Assembly (NCBI RefSeq): GCF_003626575.1
Contig: NZ_RBDY01000008.1
Coordinates: 124,001-188,000 of the forward strand
DNA: 64,000 nt
Reading direction: 5' to 3'
DNA from: Streptomyces radicis
GTDB taxonomy: Bacteria; Actinomycetota; Actinomycetes; Streptomycetales; Streptomycetaceae
Part shown: positions 20,093-28,468 of the stretch, one piece after another
How the letters are laid out: each line of letters starts with the position of its first letter
Position numbering within the stretch: position 1 is the first letter of the stretch
Position numbers and translations under genes: made by a program
The notes under the pieces: generated by a model
Told to the model about the DNA's origin: nothing
Seen by the model: the letters and a program-made list of their open reading frames with translations, nothing else
Database searches by the model: none

Positions 20093-22984
20093 GTGAACGG
20101 GGTGGAGTTCAGGCTGCTCGGGGTGGTCGGCGTGTGGCAGGGGGAGAGGCGCCTCGGCCCTTCGACCGCCCAGCAGCGCACGGTGCTCGCGATGCTGCTG
20201 CTCGAGCCGGGGCGCGTCGTCCCCGTCGACCGGCTGGTCACCGCGCTGTGGGGCACCGAGCCCCCGACCACCGCGCGCAACGCCGTGCACGGGCAGGTCT
20301 ACCGGCTGCGGCGGCTGCTCGCCCCGTTCGCCGACGGCGCCGTGCTCACCACGTCGAGGCAGGGCTACAGCCTGGCCGTCGACGAGTCGCGCGTCGACCT
20401 GCACCGCTTCCGCGCGCTCGTGCGCGCCACCAGGGACGGCGACCCCGACGAGGCGGGCGACCTGCTGCGCACCGCGCTCGGCCTGTGGCGCGGCCCCGCG
20501 CTCGCCGACGTGGCGGGCGGCTGGCTGCCCGAGGTCACCGGCCCGGGTCTTGAGGACGAACGCCTCGCCGCCGTCGAGCGGTTGGCCACCCTCGACCTGG
20601 CCGCGGGCCGCCACCAGGACGTGGTCGCCGAGCTCACCCCGCTGGTCGCCGCCGACCCGCTGCGCGAGGGCCTGGTCGGGCACCTGCTGACCGCGCTCCA
20701 CCGCGCGGGGCGGCGCGCCGAGGCGCTCGCGCTGTTCCGGCGGGTGCGGCGGGCGTTCGCCGACGAGCTGGGCATCGAGCCGGGCGATGACCTCCAGCGC
20801 CTCCACCAGGCCGCGCTCAGGGGCGAGGAGCCCGCGCCCGCCTCCGCCCCCGCGCCCCCCACCGCGCCGCCCCCCGCCGAGGTGCCGCGCCAGCTGCCGC
20901 GCGACACCGACGGGTGCGTCGAACGCCCCGAGCAGGCCGCCCTCCAGGCGCTGCTGCCCGCGCGGGACGGCGAAGGGGCGGGCGGCGAAGGGGCGGGCGC
21001 GATGCCGATCTGCGTGCTCACCGGGCCCGCCGGGGTCGGCAAGACCACCCTGGCCGTCCACTGGGCGCACCGCGCGCGCGACGCCTTCCCCGACGGCCAA
21101 CTCCACGTCGACCTGCGCGGCTTCGGGCCGAGCGACGCCGCGATGACCCCGGCCGAGGCGATCCGGCTGTTCCTCGAGGCGCTCCCGGTGCCACGGGACC
21201 GCGTCCCCGCGGGCTTCGACGGCCAAGTGGCCCTCTACCGCAGCGTGTTGGCGGGTCGCCGGGTGCTTGTCGTGCTGGACAACGCCCGCGACTCCGACCA
21301 GGTCCGCCCGCTGCTGCCCAACGCCCCCGGCAGCCTCGTCCTGGTCACCAGCAGGAACGAGCTGACGGGCCTCGTCGCGTCCGAGGGCGCGCGAAGGCTG
21401 CCCGTCGGCCTGTTCTCCGACGCGCAGGCCCGCGAGCTGCTGGCCCGCAGGCTCGACCCGGCCAGGCTGGCCGCCGCCCCCGACACCGTCGACGACATCG
21501 TGCGCCGCTGCGGCGGCCTGCCGCTCGCGCTCGCCATCGCCGCCGCGCGGACCGGCGCCCGCCCCGGGTTCCCGCTCGCCGCGCTCACCACGGGGCTCGG
21601 CGGGTCACCGCGCGACCTCGACGTGTTCGACGGCGGCGAGGCCAACGCCGACGTGCGCACCGTGCTGTCCTGGTCCTACCGGGCGCTGAGCCCGGGCGCC
21701 GCGCGGCTGCTGCGGCTGCTCGGCCTGGTGGAGGCCGAAGACATCGGCTCCGACGCGGTGGCCAGCCTCGCCGGGATCGCGCCGGGCGAGGCCGGTCGGC
21801 TGCTGACCGAGCTGACCCGCGCCCACCTCGTCACCGAGCGCGCCCCTGACCGGTACGGCTGGCACGACCTGCTGTGGGCGTACGCGCACGAGCTCAGCCT
21901 GGCGCACGACCCGGAGCCCGAGCGCGCCGAGGCGCTGCACCGGCTGTTCGACCACTACCTGTCGGGCGCGTTCCGGGGCGACCAGCTGATCAACTGGCAC
22001 TACCGCGTCGAGGTCCCGCCGCCCCCGCCGCGGCCCGGCGTCGTCCCCGTGCGGCTCGGCGACCGCGCGGACGCGCTCGACTGGTTCAGGGGGCAGCGCC
22101 GCGCGCTCGTGGCCGCCGTGCGGCAGGCCGAGCAGGGCGGCCACGACACCCACGCGTGGCAACTGGCCCGCGCCATACGGTCGTTCCTCTTCCAGCAGGG
22201 CCTCACCCTGGAGCAGGCCGAGGTGCACCGCGTCGCCCTGGCCGCCGCCCTGCGGCTGCCCCACCACCCGGCCGCCGCCGCGCACGCCCGCTTCGGCCTG
22301 GGCCAGGCCCAGCTGCGCCTCGGCGCGTTCGACGAGGCGCGCGCGGAGCTCGAGGCCGCGGGCGACGTCTTCCGCGCGCTGGGCAGCGGCGCCGACCAGG
22401 CGGGCGTCCTGTCGCTGCTCGGCGTCATGGCCGACGAGCGCGCCACCGCCGAGGACGACCCCGCGGCCCTGGACGCGGCGGTCGCGTTCAACGAGGAGGC
22501 GCTCGCGCTGTACCGCGCCCTCGGCCACCGGGCGGGCGAGGCGCGCTCGCTCAACAACGTCGGCTGGTGCCGGGCGCGCCGCGGGGAGTACCGCGCCACG
22601 CTCGAGCACTGCGAGGCCGCGTACGCCATCCACCGCGAGCTCGGCGACCCCCTGGGCGAGTCCGCGGCCCTCGACAGCATCGGGTTCGCCTACCAGGGCC
22701 TGGGCGAACCCGAGCGGGCCATCGAGTACTACGAGCGCTCGCTGCGGTGGCGCCGCGGGCAGGAGCAGGTCTACGAGGTGAACACGCTCATCAAGCTGGG
22801 CGGGGCCCAACTGGACGCCGGGCGGCGCGCGGAGGGCGAGGCCACGCTGCGCTCCGCCCTGCGCCTGGGCGAGGCGCTCGCCCACCCTGGCGTCGCGGCC
22901 GTCCGCGCCACCCTGGCCGCGCTCGACGCCGCGCCCGACGCCGCGCTCGACGACGGCGCGGAGGAGTCGCGGACCGGCCGATGA
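20093..22984 (+). CDS. AfsR/SARP-family transcriptional regulator with NB-ARC and TPR domains
   Basis: 963-residue cytoplasmic activator with AfsR architecture: OmpR-type winged helix at residues 1-95 (EFRLLGVVGVW...LVTALWG), bacterial transcriptional activator domain at about 100-245 (LHRFRALVRAT...ADELGIEPGDDLQRLH), Pro/Ala linker, then a STAND ATPase with Walker A GPAGVGKTT near residue 311 and Walker B-like VLVVLDNARDS, and TPR repeats from about residue 690 (SLNNVGWCRARRGEY). GTG start at 20093 after GGGGTGGGG. SARPs usually switch on secondary metabolism, but no biosynthetic cluster is adjacent, so the target is unknown. A TAGTCT hexamer at 20032-20037 may be its -10 box. Confidence 0.9.
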   Translation: MNGVEFRLLGVVGVWQGERRLGPSTAQQRTVLAMLLLEPGRVVPVDRLVTALWGTEPPTTARNAVHGQVYRLRRLLAPFADGAVLTTSRQGYSLAVDESRVDLHRFRALVRATRDGDPDEAGDLLRTALGLWRGPALADVAGGWLPEVTGPGLEDERLAAVERLATLDLAAGRHQDVVAELTPLVAADPLREGLVGHLLTALHRAGRRAEALALFRRVRRAFADELGIEPGDDLQRLHQAALRGEEPAPASAPAPPTAPPPAEVPRQLPRDTDGCVERPEQAALQALLPARDGEGAGGEGAGAMPICVLTGPAGVGKTTLAVHWAHRARDAFPDGQLHVDLRGFGPSDAAMTPAEAIRLFLEALPVPRDRVPAGFDGQVALYRSVLAGRRVLVVLDNARDSDQVRPLLPNAPGSLVLVTSRNELTGLVASEGARRLPVGLFSDAQARELLARRLDPARLAAAPDTVDDIVRRCGGLPLALAIAAARTGARPGFPLAALTTGLGGSPRDLDVFDGGEANADVRTVLSWSYRALSPGAARLLRLLGLVEAEDIGSDAVASLAGIAPGEAGRLLTELTRAHLVTERAPDRYGWHDLLWAYAHELSLAHDPEPERAEALHRLFDHYLSGAFRGDQLINWHYRVEVPPPPPRPGVVPVRLGDRADALDWFRGQRRALVAAVRQAEQGGHDTHAWQLARAIRSFLFQQGLTLEQAEVHRVALAAALRLPHHPAAAAHARFGLGQAQLRLGAFDEARAELEAAGDVFRALGSGADQAGVLSLLGVMADERATAEDDPAALDAAVAFNEEALALYRALGHRAGEARSLNNVGWCRARRGEYRATLEHCEAAYAIHRELGDPLGESAALDSIGFAYQGLGEPERAIEYYERSLRWRRGQEQVYEVNTLIKLGGAQLDAGRRAEGEATLRSALRLGEALAHPGVAAVRATLAALDAAPDAALDDGAEESRTGR

Positions 22985-23046
22985 GTTCCGCCCCTCGGGC
23001 CGGTCCACCCTCGTGAGAACCGGTCCACTCCCGAGGGGAACGCCCC

Positions 23047-23526
23047 ATGCAGAAGATCACCACCTTCCTGTGGTTCGACGACCAGGCCGAGGAGGCCGCG
23101 GCGTTCTACACGTCCCTGTTCGACGACTCCCGCGTCGTGGACGTCCAGCGGTACGGCGAGGCGGGCCCGGCCCCGGCGGGCACGGTCATGACCGTGACGT
23201 TCGAGCTGGCGGGCCAGCGGTACATCGCGCTCAACGGCGGCCCGCACTTCGCCTTCACCGAGGCCGTCTCGCTCTATGTCGACTGCGCGGACCAGGCCGA
23301 GGTCGACAGGCTGTGGGACCGGCTGACCGCCGAAGGCGGCGAGGAGAGCGAGTGCGGCTGGCTCAAGGACAGGTACGGCCTGTCGTGGCAGATCGTCCCG
23401 CGCTTCCTCACCGACACCATCGGCGGCCCCGACCGGGCCGCGGCGGAGCGCGTGACGCGGGCCATGCTGGGCATGCGGAAGCTCGACGTCCACGCGCTCC
23501 AGCGCGCCGCCGCGGGCGAGGACTGA
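23047..23526 (+). CDS. VOC-family protein (PhnB/glyoxalase-like)
   Basis: 159-residue vicinal oxygen chelate protein of the group often annotated as 3-demethylubiquinone methyltransferase-like or PhnB-like. The N-terminus ITTFLWFDDQAEEAAAFYTSLF is characteristic, followed by FELAGQRYIALNGGPHF and SLYVDCADQAEVDRLWDRL. The C-terminal half has the usual CGWLKDRYGLSWQIVP. Members are seldom characterised, so no reaction is assigned. A GAGGGGAAC ribosome site precedes the ATG. 62 bases downstream of the SARP gene in the same direction; co-transcription is possible. Confidence 0.85.
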   Translation: MQKITTFLWFDDQAEEAAAFYTSLFDDSRVVDVQRYGEAGPAPAGTVMTVTFELAGQRYIALNGGPHFAFTEAVSLYVDCADQAEVDRLWDRLTAEGGEESECGWLKDRYGLSWQIVPRFLTDTIGGPDRAAAERVTRAMLGMRKLDVHALQRAAAGED

Positions 23527-23590
23527 GCGGCGCGGGCGCGTCGTTCGGCCGCGGGGCAGTATCCGTTTCCGCTTGTCCGCGGCGCGCGGA

Positions 23591-23596
23591 TAGGAT
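23591..23596 (+). promoter_or_regulatory. -10 box TAGGAT, leaderless start of metG
   Basis: TAGGAT, a strong actinobacterial -10 hexamer, followed by 7 bases (CCCCGGC) and the metG ATG at 23604; no ribosome site. Confidence 0.65.
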
Positions 23597-23603
23597 CCCC
23601 GGC

Positions 23604-25202
23604 ATGGCGGCCACCGGATCAGATCCAGGGACCGGGGCGAAGGCGTACTACGTCTCGACCCCGATCTATTACGTGAACGACGCTCCCCATCTGGGCCACG
23701 CCTATACGACCGTCGCGGGCGACGTGCTCACGCGCTGGCACCGCCAGCGCGGCGAGAAGGTGTGGTTCCTCACCGGCACGGACGAGCACGGCCAGAAGAT
23801 CATGCGCACGGCGGAGGCCAACGGCGTGTCCCCCCGGGAGTGGGCGGACACGCTGGTGGCCGACGCCTGGAAGCCCCTCTGGCAGCACCTCGACATCGCG
23901 AACGACGACTTCATCCGCACCACGGAGAAGCGGCACACGGACCGGGTGCGGGAGTTCTTCCAGGCGCTCCACGACAAGGGCGAGATCTACCCCGGCGGGT
24001 ACGAGGGCCCCTACTGCGTGGGCTGCGAGGAGTACAAGGTCCCGGGCGAGCTGCTCGACGGCGAGGGCGGCGCGAAGCTGTGCCCGATCCACAAGCGGCC
24101 GGTCGAGCTGCTGAAGGAGGAGAACTACTTCTTCAGGCTCTCCGACTACGGCCCCAGGCTGCTCGAGCACTACGAGGCCAACCCCGGCTTCATCCAGCCC
24201 GAGTCCGCGCGCAACGAAGTGATCAACTTCGTGCGCCAGGGCCTCACCGACCTCTCCATCTCGCGCTCCACGTTCGACTGGGGCATCCCCGTGCCGTGGG
24301 ATACGCGGCACGTCATCTACGTGTGGGTCGACGCGCTGCTCAACTACGCGACGGCCGTGGGCTTCGGCGCCGACCAGGAGCGCTTCGAGTCCATCTTTCC
24401 CGCCGACGTGCACCTGGTGGGCAAGGACATCCTCCGCTTCCACGCGGTCATCTGGCCCGCGATGCTCATGGCGAACGGGCTGCCGCTGCCGGGCAAGGTC
24501 GCGGCCAACGGGTGGCTGCTCGTGGGCGGCGAGAAGATGTCCAAGTCCAACCTGACGGGCATCAAGCCGCAGGACCTCACGTCGCACTTCGGCGTGGACG
24601 CCTACCGCTGGTACTTCCTGCGCGCGATCGCGTTCGGCCAGGACGGGTCGTTCTCGTGGGAGGACTTCCAGGTCAGGTACACCTCCGAGCTGGCCAACGA
24701 CTACGGGAACCTGGCGTCCCGCGTCGCCGCCATGATCGGCAAGTACTTCGACGGCGCGCTGCCCGAGCCCGGCGAGGCGGGCGAAGCGGAGCGGTCCCTG
24801 CACGAGGCGCTGGCCACCGCGGTCACCGAGGCGGACCGGCGCATCGGCGACGAGCTCGACTTCCAGGGCGGCATCGCGGCGGTCTTCGACTTCATCAAGC
24901 GGGTCAACGGCTATCTGACGGCGCAGGAGCCGTGGAAGGTCGCCAAGGACACCTCGGAGCCCGCGCGGGCGCGGCTGGCGACGATCCTGTACACGGCGGC
25001 GGAGTCGCTGCGCGCGATCGCGGTGCTGCTGCACCCGGTGATGCCGACGACGTCCCGCGCGCTGTGGGACTCACTCGGCGCGGACGAGGCCCTGGGCGAC
25101 CTGGCGGCCCAGCGCGTGGGAGAGGCGGCCCGCTGGGGTCAACTCCCGCCCACCACCCCGATCACCAAGGGCGCCCCGCTGTTCCCGCGCCTTGAGGAGT
25201 GA
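23604..25202 (+). CDS. metG: methionyl-tRNA synthetase
   Basis: Class I aminoacyl-tRNA synthetase charging tRNA-Met, 532 residues, without the optional C-terminal tRNA-binding dimerisation domain. HIGH motif HLGH at residues 29-32, the single-knuckle zinc region CVGCEEYKV...LCPIHKRP around residues 136-160, and KMSKS at about 311-315 (GGEKMSKSNLTG). The anticodon-binding helix bundle follows. The ATG at 23604 lies 7 nt after a TAGGAT box, pointing to a leaderless message; the open frame upstream (23013-23603) is the shadow of the VOC gene. Confidence 0.95.
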   Translation: MAATGSDPGTGAKAYYVSTPIYYVNDAPHLGHAYTTVAGDVLTRWHRQRGEKVWFLTGTDEHGQKIMRTAEANGVSPREWADTLVADAWKPLWQHLDIANDDFIRTTEKRHTDRVREFFQALHDKGEIYPGGYEGPYCVGCEEYKVPGELLDGEGGAKLCPIHKRPVELLKEENYFFRLSDYGPRLLEHYEANPGFIQPESARNEVINFVRQGLTDLSISRSTFDWGIPVPWDTRHVIYVWVDALLNYATAVGFGADQERFESIFPADVHLVGKDILRFHAVIWPAMLMANGLPLPGKVAANGWLLVGGEKMSKSNLTGIKPQDLTSHFGVDAYRWYFLRAIAFGQDGSFSWEDFQVRYTSELANDYGNLASRVAAMIGKYFDGALPEPGEAGEAERSLHEALATAVTEADRRIGDELDFQGGIAAVFDFIKRVNGYLTAQEPWKVAKDTSEPARARLATILYTAAESLRAIAVLLHPVMPTTSRALWDSLGADEALGDLAAQRVGEAARWGQLPPTTPITKGAPLFPRLEE

Positions 25203-25274
25203 CGCCTCCCGCGGGGTTCGACGTCGGGGTGGCCCCCGGCTTTGTCGCCTCCGGCGGGGGTTGGTGGTTGTGAG

Positions 25275-25294
25275 GGCCCCGGGAAACCGGGGCC
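25275..25294. terminator. GGCCCCGG-GAAA-CCGGGGCC hairpin between convergent genes
   Basis: Perfect 8-bp stem with a GAAA tetraloop (25275-25294), followed by TT on the plus side. It lies between metG and the minus-strand lyase gene. The rest of the 229-base gap 25203-25431 shows no gene. Confidence 0.75.
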
Positions 25295-25431
25295 TTCGGC
25301 GTTCCGGCGCCGCCTCGCGGCGCCCGCGGCGGGCGGATTGATGTTCCGGCCTGTGGGTGGGCGCCCCAGGGGAACGCGCTTGTTCGCGCTGTCGGGCTTC
25401 GGTGCGGGCCTCGGCCCCCCCGGAGGGCCCC

Positions 25432-26298
25432 TCAAGGCGACCGGGGGGCGCGGGGTCGCCGTTCCGATGCCCGCCCGGCGAGGGCAAGGGTGCGGTGCGC
25501 CGCCGCCACCACCGCCGCGTCCACGAACCGGCCGTCGGGCAGCGACAGGGCGCCCGCCTCCGTCCGCGCGGCGCCCACCACCTCGTGGGCCGCCTCGACC
25601 TCCGCCGGGGTCGGCAGGAACGCCCGCTCGATGACCGGGAGTTGGCGGGGGTGGATCGCCGTGCGGCCCAGGAAGCCCAGGGCGCGGCCCTCCGCGCACG
25701 AGCGCGCCAGGCCCTCGGTGTCCCTGATGTCCGGGTACACCGACTGCGCCGGGGGCGCGAGGCCCGCCGCGCGCGCCGCCACGACCGTGCGGGAGCGGGG
25801 CCAGGCCAGGCCCGCCGGGTCGGACACCCCCAGGTCCGCGCGCAGGTCCGCCTCGCCGAGCGCGAGACCCGCCACCGCCGGGTGGGCCATGGCGACGGCG
25901 TGGGCGTTCTCCACGCCGAGCGCGCTCTCCAACAGCGCGTACAGCGGCGGCACATGGGCGGCCCAGCCGGCGACCCGCGCGACATCGCCCGGGCCGCTGA
26001 CCTTGGGCAGCCGCAGCGCGTCGAGCCCGGGCAGCGGGGTCAGGCGCCGCACCTCCGCCTCGGCGAGCGGCCCGTCGAGCGCGTTGACCCTGACGTGCAC
26101 CGGCACGCGTCGGCGCTCGCCCAGCAGCTCGGCCGTCGCGTCGAGCGCGTACCGCTTGCGCTCGGGGGCGACCGCGTCCTCCAGGTCCACGATCACCACG
26201 TCGGCGCCCGAGTCCAGCGCCTTGGCCACCACGTCGGGGCGGTCGCCGGGGACATACAGCCACGTCAGATACGGGGCCTGGGCCACGGCGGCGGTCAC
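25432..26298 (-). CDS. HpcH/HpaI-CitE family CoA-ester lyase/aldolase
   Basis: 288-residue TIM-barrel lyase of the CitE/malyl-CoA lyase family, likely cleaving a beta-hydroxyacyl-CoA such as malyl- or citramalyl-CoA. It shows LYVPGDRPDVVAKAL, VIVDLEDAVAPERK (metal and substrate region), LRLPKVSGPGD, ALLESALGVENAH and LGEADLRADLGVS, then YPDIRDTEGL and GFLGRTAIHPRQL (the usual GRxxIHP). Last gene of the long minus-strand operon; it overlaps the CoA-transferase gene by four bases. Pairing with a CaiB-type transferase suggests acid activation followed by C-C cleavage. The true substrate is not visible. Confidence 0.88.
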   Translation of the reverse strand: MTAAVAQAPYLTWLYVPGDRPDVVAKALDSGADVVIVDLEDAVAPERKRYALDATAELLGERRRVPVHVRVNALDGPLAEAEVRRLTPLPGLDALRLPKVSGPGDVARVAGWAAHVPPLYALLESALGVENAHAVAMAHPAVAGLALGEADLRADLGVSDPAGLAWPRSRTVVAARAAGLAPPAQSVYPDIRDTEGLARSCAEGRALGFLGRTAIHPRQLPVIERAFLPTPAEVEAAHEVVGAARTEAGALSLPDGRFVDAAVVAAAHRTLALAGRASERRPRAPRSP

Positions 26299-27536
26299 AG
26301 GGCGCCCCCCGCGCGCAGCGACGCGATCTCCTCGGGCGACAGGCCGAGCCCGCCGAGCACCTCGTCGGTGTCGGCGCCGTGCGGGCGGCCCGCCCAGCGG
26401 ATGGCGCCCGGCGTGCCCGAGAGGCGGAAGAGGACGTTCTGCATGCGGACCGTGCCCAGCTCCTCGTCCTCGACCTCGGTGATCGAGCCGAGCGCCCTGT
26501 ACTGCTCGTCGGCCATGACGTCGCGGATGTCGTTGATGGGCGCGATGGCCGCCTCGGCGCGTTCGAACGCCTCGATGACCTCGGCCCGTTCATGCCGGGC
26601 GATCCAGGCGCCGACCGCCTCGTCGAGGTCGTCGGCGTGGCTCGCGCGGCCCGCGCCCGTCGCGAACCACTCCTCGTCGATCACCTCGGGCCGCCCGACC
26701 AGGCGCATGACGCGTTCGGCGATCGACTGCGCCGACGTGGAGACGGCGACCCAGCGGCCGTCGGCGGTGCGGTAGGTGTTGCGGGGGGCGTTGTTGGCCG
26801 AGCGGTTCCCGGTGCGCCGCTGCACATGGCCGAGCTGGTCGTACCAGAGCGGCTGGGGGCCGAGGACCGTGAGCATCGGCTCGATGATCGCCATGTCCAC
26901 GACCTGGCCCTGGCCCGTGCGGTCGCGGCCCGCCAGGGCCGTCATCACGGCATAGGCGGTGGTCAGCGCGGCGATCGAGTCGGCGAGGCCGAACGGCGGC
27001 AGCGTCGGCGGCCCGTCCGGCTCACCGGTGATCGCCGCGAAGCCGCTCATCGCCTCGGCCAGCGTGCCGAACCCGGGACGCCGCGCGTACGGGCCGAACT
27101 GGCCGAACCCGGTGACCCGCGCGAGGACGAGACGGGGGTTGGCCGCGGACAGCTCGTCCCAGCCGAGGCCCCACTTCTCCAGGGTGCCGGGCCGGAAGTT
27201 CTCGATGATCACATCGGACTCGGCGGCCATGCGCAGCAGCACGTCCCGGCCGCCCGAGGTGGAGAGGTCGAGGGTGATGGCGCGCTTGTTGCGGCCGAGG
27301 AGCTTCCACCACAGGCCCACGCCGTCCTTGCTCGGGCCATGGCCCCGCGACGGGTCGGGGCGCCTCGGGTGCTCGACCTTGATCACCTCGGCGCCGAAGT
27401 CGCCGAGCATCGTGGCCGCGAGCGGGCCGGCGAACAGGGTGGCCAGGTCGAGGACGCGCAGCCCTTCGAGGGGGGAGGGCGCTTCCTGGCTCGTCGCTTC
27501 CTGGTTGATGTCCTGGGTTCCTGGTGCGTCGTTCAT
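26295..27536 (-). CDS. CaiB/BaiF family III CoA-transferase
   Basis: 413-residue formyl-CoA-transferase-family enzyme that moves CoA between acids. N-terminal PLEGLRVLDLATLFAGPLAATMLGDFGAEVIKVE is the family hallmark; LLGRNKRAITLDLSTSGGRD, FRPGTLEKWGLGWDEL and the segment GQVVDMAIIEPML, with the probable catalytic Asp, follow. The ATG at 27536 (MNDAPGTQD) overlaps the kinase stop by four bases; an upstream extension would enter the kinase gene. It stands between a ribokinase-like kinase and a CitE-like lyase in one translation-coupled chain, so it probably activates the acid that the lyase then cleaves. Confidence 0.9.
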   Translation of the reverse strand: MNDAPGTQDINQEATSQEAPSPLEGLRVLDLATLFAGPLAATMLGDFGAEVIKVEHPRRPDPSRGHGPSKDGVGLWWKLLGRNKRAITLDLSTSGGRDVLLRMAAESDVIIENFRPGTLEKWGLGWDELSAANPRLVLARVTGFGQFGPYARRPGFGTLAEAMSGFAAITGEPDGPPTLPPFGLADSIAALTTAYAVMTALAGRDRTGQGQVVDMAIIEPMLTVLGPQPLWYDQLGHVQRRTGNRSANNAPRNTYRTADGRWVAVSTSAQSIAERVMRLVGRPEVIDEEWFATGAGRASHADDLDEAVGAWIARHERAEVIEAFERAEAAIAPINDIRDVMADEQYRALGSITEVEDEELGTVRMQNVLFRLSGTPGAIRWAGRPHGADTDEVLGGLGLSPEEIASLRAGGAL

Positions 27537-28468
27537 CGGGCGTCCTGGAGTTGCGTGGTGGTGTGCAGGGTGTCGATCTCCTCGCGCGTCGGCATGGACG
27601 AGGAGGCGCCGGGGCGTTGAACGGCGTGGGCCGCGGCCGCCGCGGCCCACGCCATGGCGTCCGCCATGGGGCGGCCCTCCCCCGCGGCCACGGAGAGGGC
27701 GCCGACGAACGTGTCCCCCGCGGCCGTCGTGTCCACCGCGCGCACCGGCAGCGCGGGGACGGTGAACGGCTCCACGCCGCGCGCGGCGTAGAGGCTGCCC
27801 GCCTCGCCCAGGGTGATGACCACCTCGGGCACCAGGTCGAGGAACGCGACCGCCGCGCGGCGCGGCACATGGTGCCCGGTGAGCGCGGCGGCCTCGTGCT
27901 CGTTGGGCACCAACAGGTCGGTGAGGGCGAGGAGTTCGTCGGGGAGCGGCTGGGCGGGCGCGGGGGTCAGTACGGTGCGCACGCCCCGCGCGCGGGCGGC
28001 GCGCGCGCCCGCGAGCACGCCCTCCATCGGCAGCTCGAGCTGCATCAGCAGGGCGTCCGCGGCGGCGATGCGCTCCTCGTCGCCGGGGGCGAGCCCGGTG
28101 ACCGTGCCGTTGGCGCCAGGGACGACGACGATCGAGTTGCCGCCGTCGTCGTCCACGACGATGTGCGCGATGCCGCTCGGCCCGTGAACGGTGCGCAGCG
28201 CGGCCGTGTCCACGCCCGCCCCTTCGAGCGCCGCGCGCAGCCTGGGCCCGAGGTCGTCGTCGCCGACCGCGCCGATCATGGCGACGGCGCCGCCCGCGCG
28301 GGCGGCGGCGATCGCCTGGTTGGTGCCCTTGCCGCCGGGGACCGTGCGGAACTCCCGGCCCGACACGGTCTCGCCCCGGTGCGGGGCGGCGCGCGTGTAG
28401 GCGACCAGGTCCATGTTGGTGGATCCGAGGACCGCGATGGCGGGGCCGCCGCCGAGGGGACGGGTCAC
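27533..28468 (-). CDS. rbsK: PfkB-family carbohydrate kinase, ribokinase-like
   Basis: 311-residue sugar kinase. N-terminal AVLGSTNMDLVAYT, the first PfkB signature GGKGTNQAIAAARAGG near residue 50, and the second signature DTTAAGDTFVGAL near residues 245-255 with the catalytic Asp. The usual DTTGAGD is DTTAAGD here. The closest functional class by pattern is ribokinase (ribose to ribose-5-phosphate). The GTG start at 28468 overlaps the ADPRG stop by four bases. As the only kinase of the operon it should phosphorylate the sugar released by the glycohydrolases. The symbol is tentative; other pentoses or ribosides are possible. Confidence 0.85.
   Translation of the reverse strand: MTRPLGGGPAIAVLGSTNMDLVAYTRAAPHRGETVSGREFRTVPGGKGTNQAIAAARAGGAVAMIGAVGDDDLGPRLRAALEGAGVDTAALRTVHGPSGIAHIVVDDDGGNSIVVVPGANGTVTGLAPGDEERIAAADALLMQLELPMEGVLAGARAARARGVRTVLTPAPAQPLPDELLALTDLLVPNEHEAAALTGHHVPRRAAVAFLDLVPEVVITLGEAGSLYAARGVEPFTVPALPVRAVDTTAAGDTFVGALSVAAGEGRPMADAMAWAAAAAAHAVQRPGASSSMPTREEIDTLHTTTQLQDAR

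Noticed and set aside
23013..23603. N-terminal extension of MetG in the open frame from 23013
   Set aside because: It is the shadow of the VOC gene in another frame; the TAGGAT box and family start put the MetG start at 23604.
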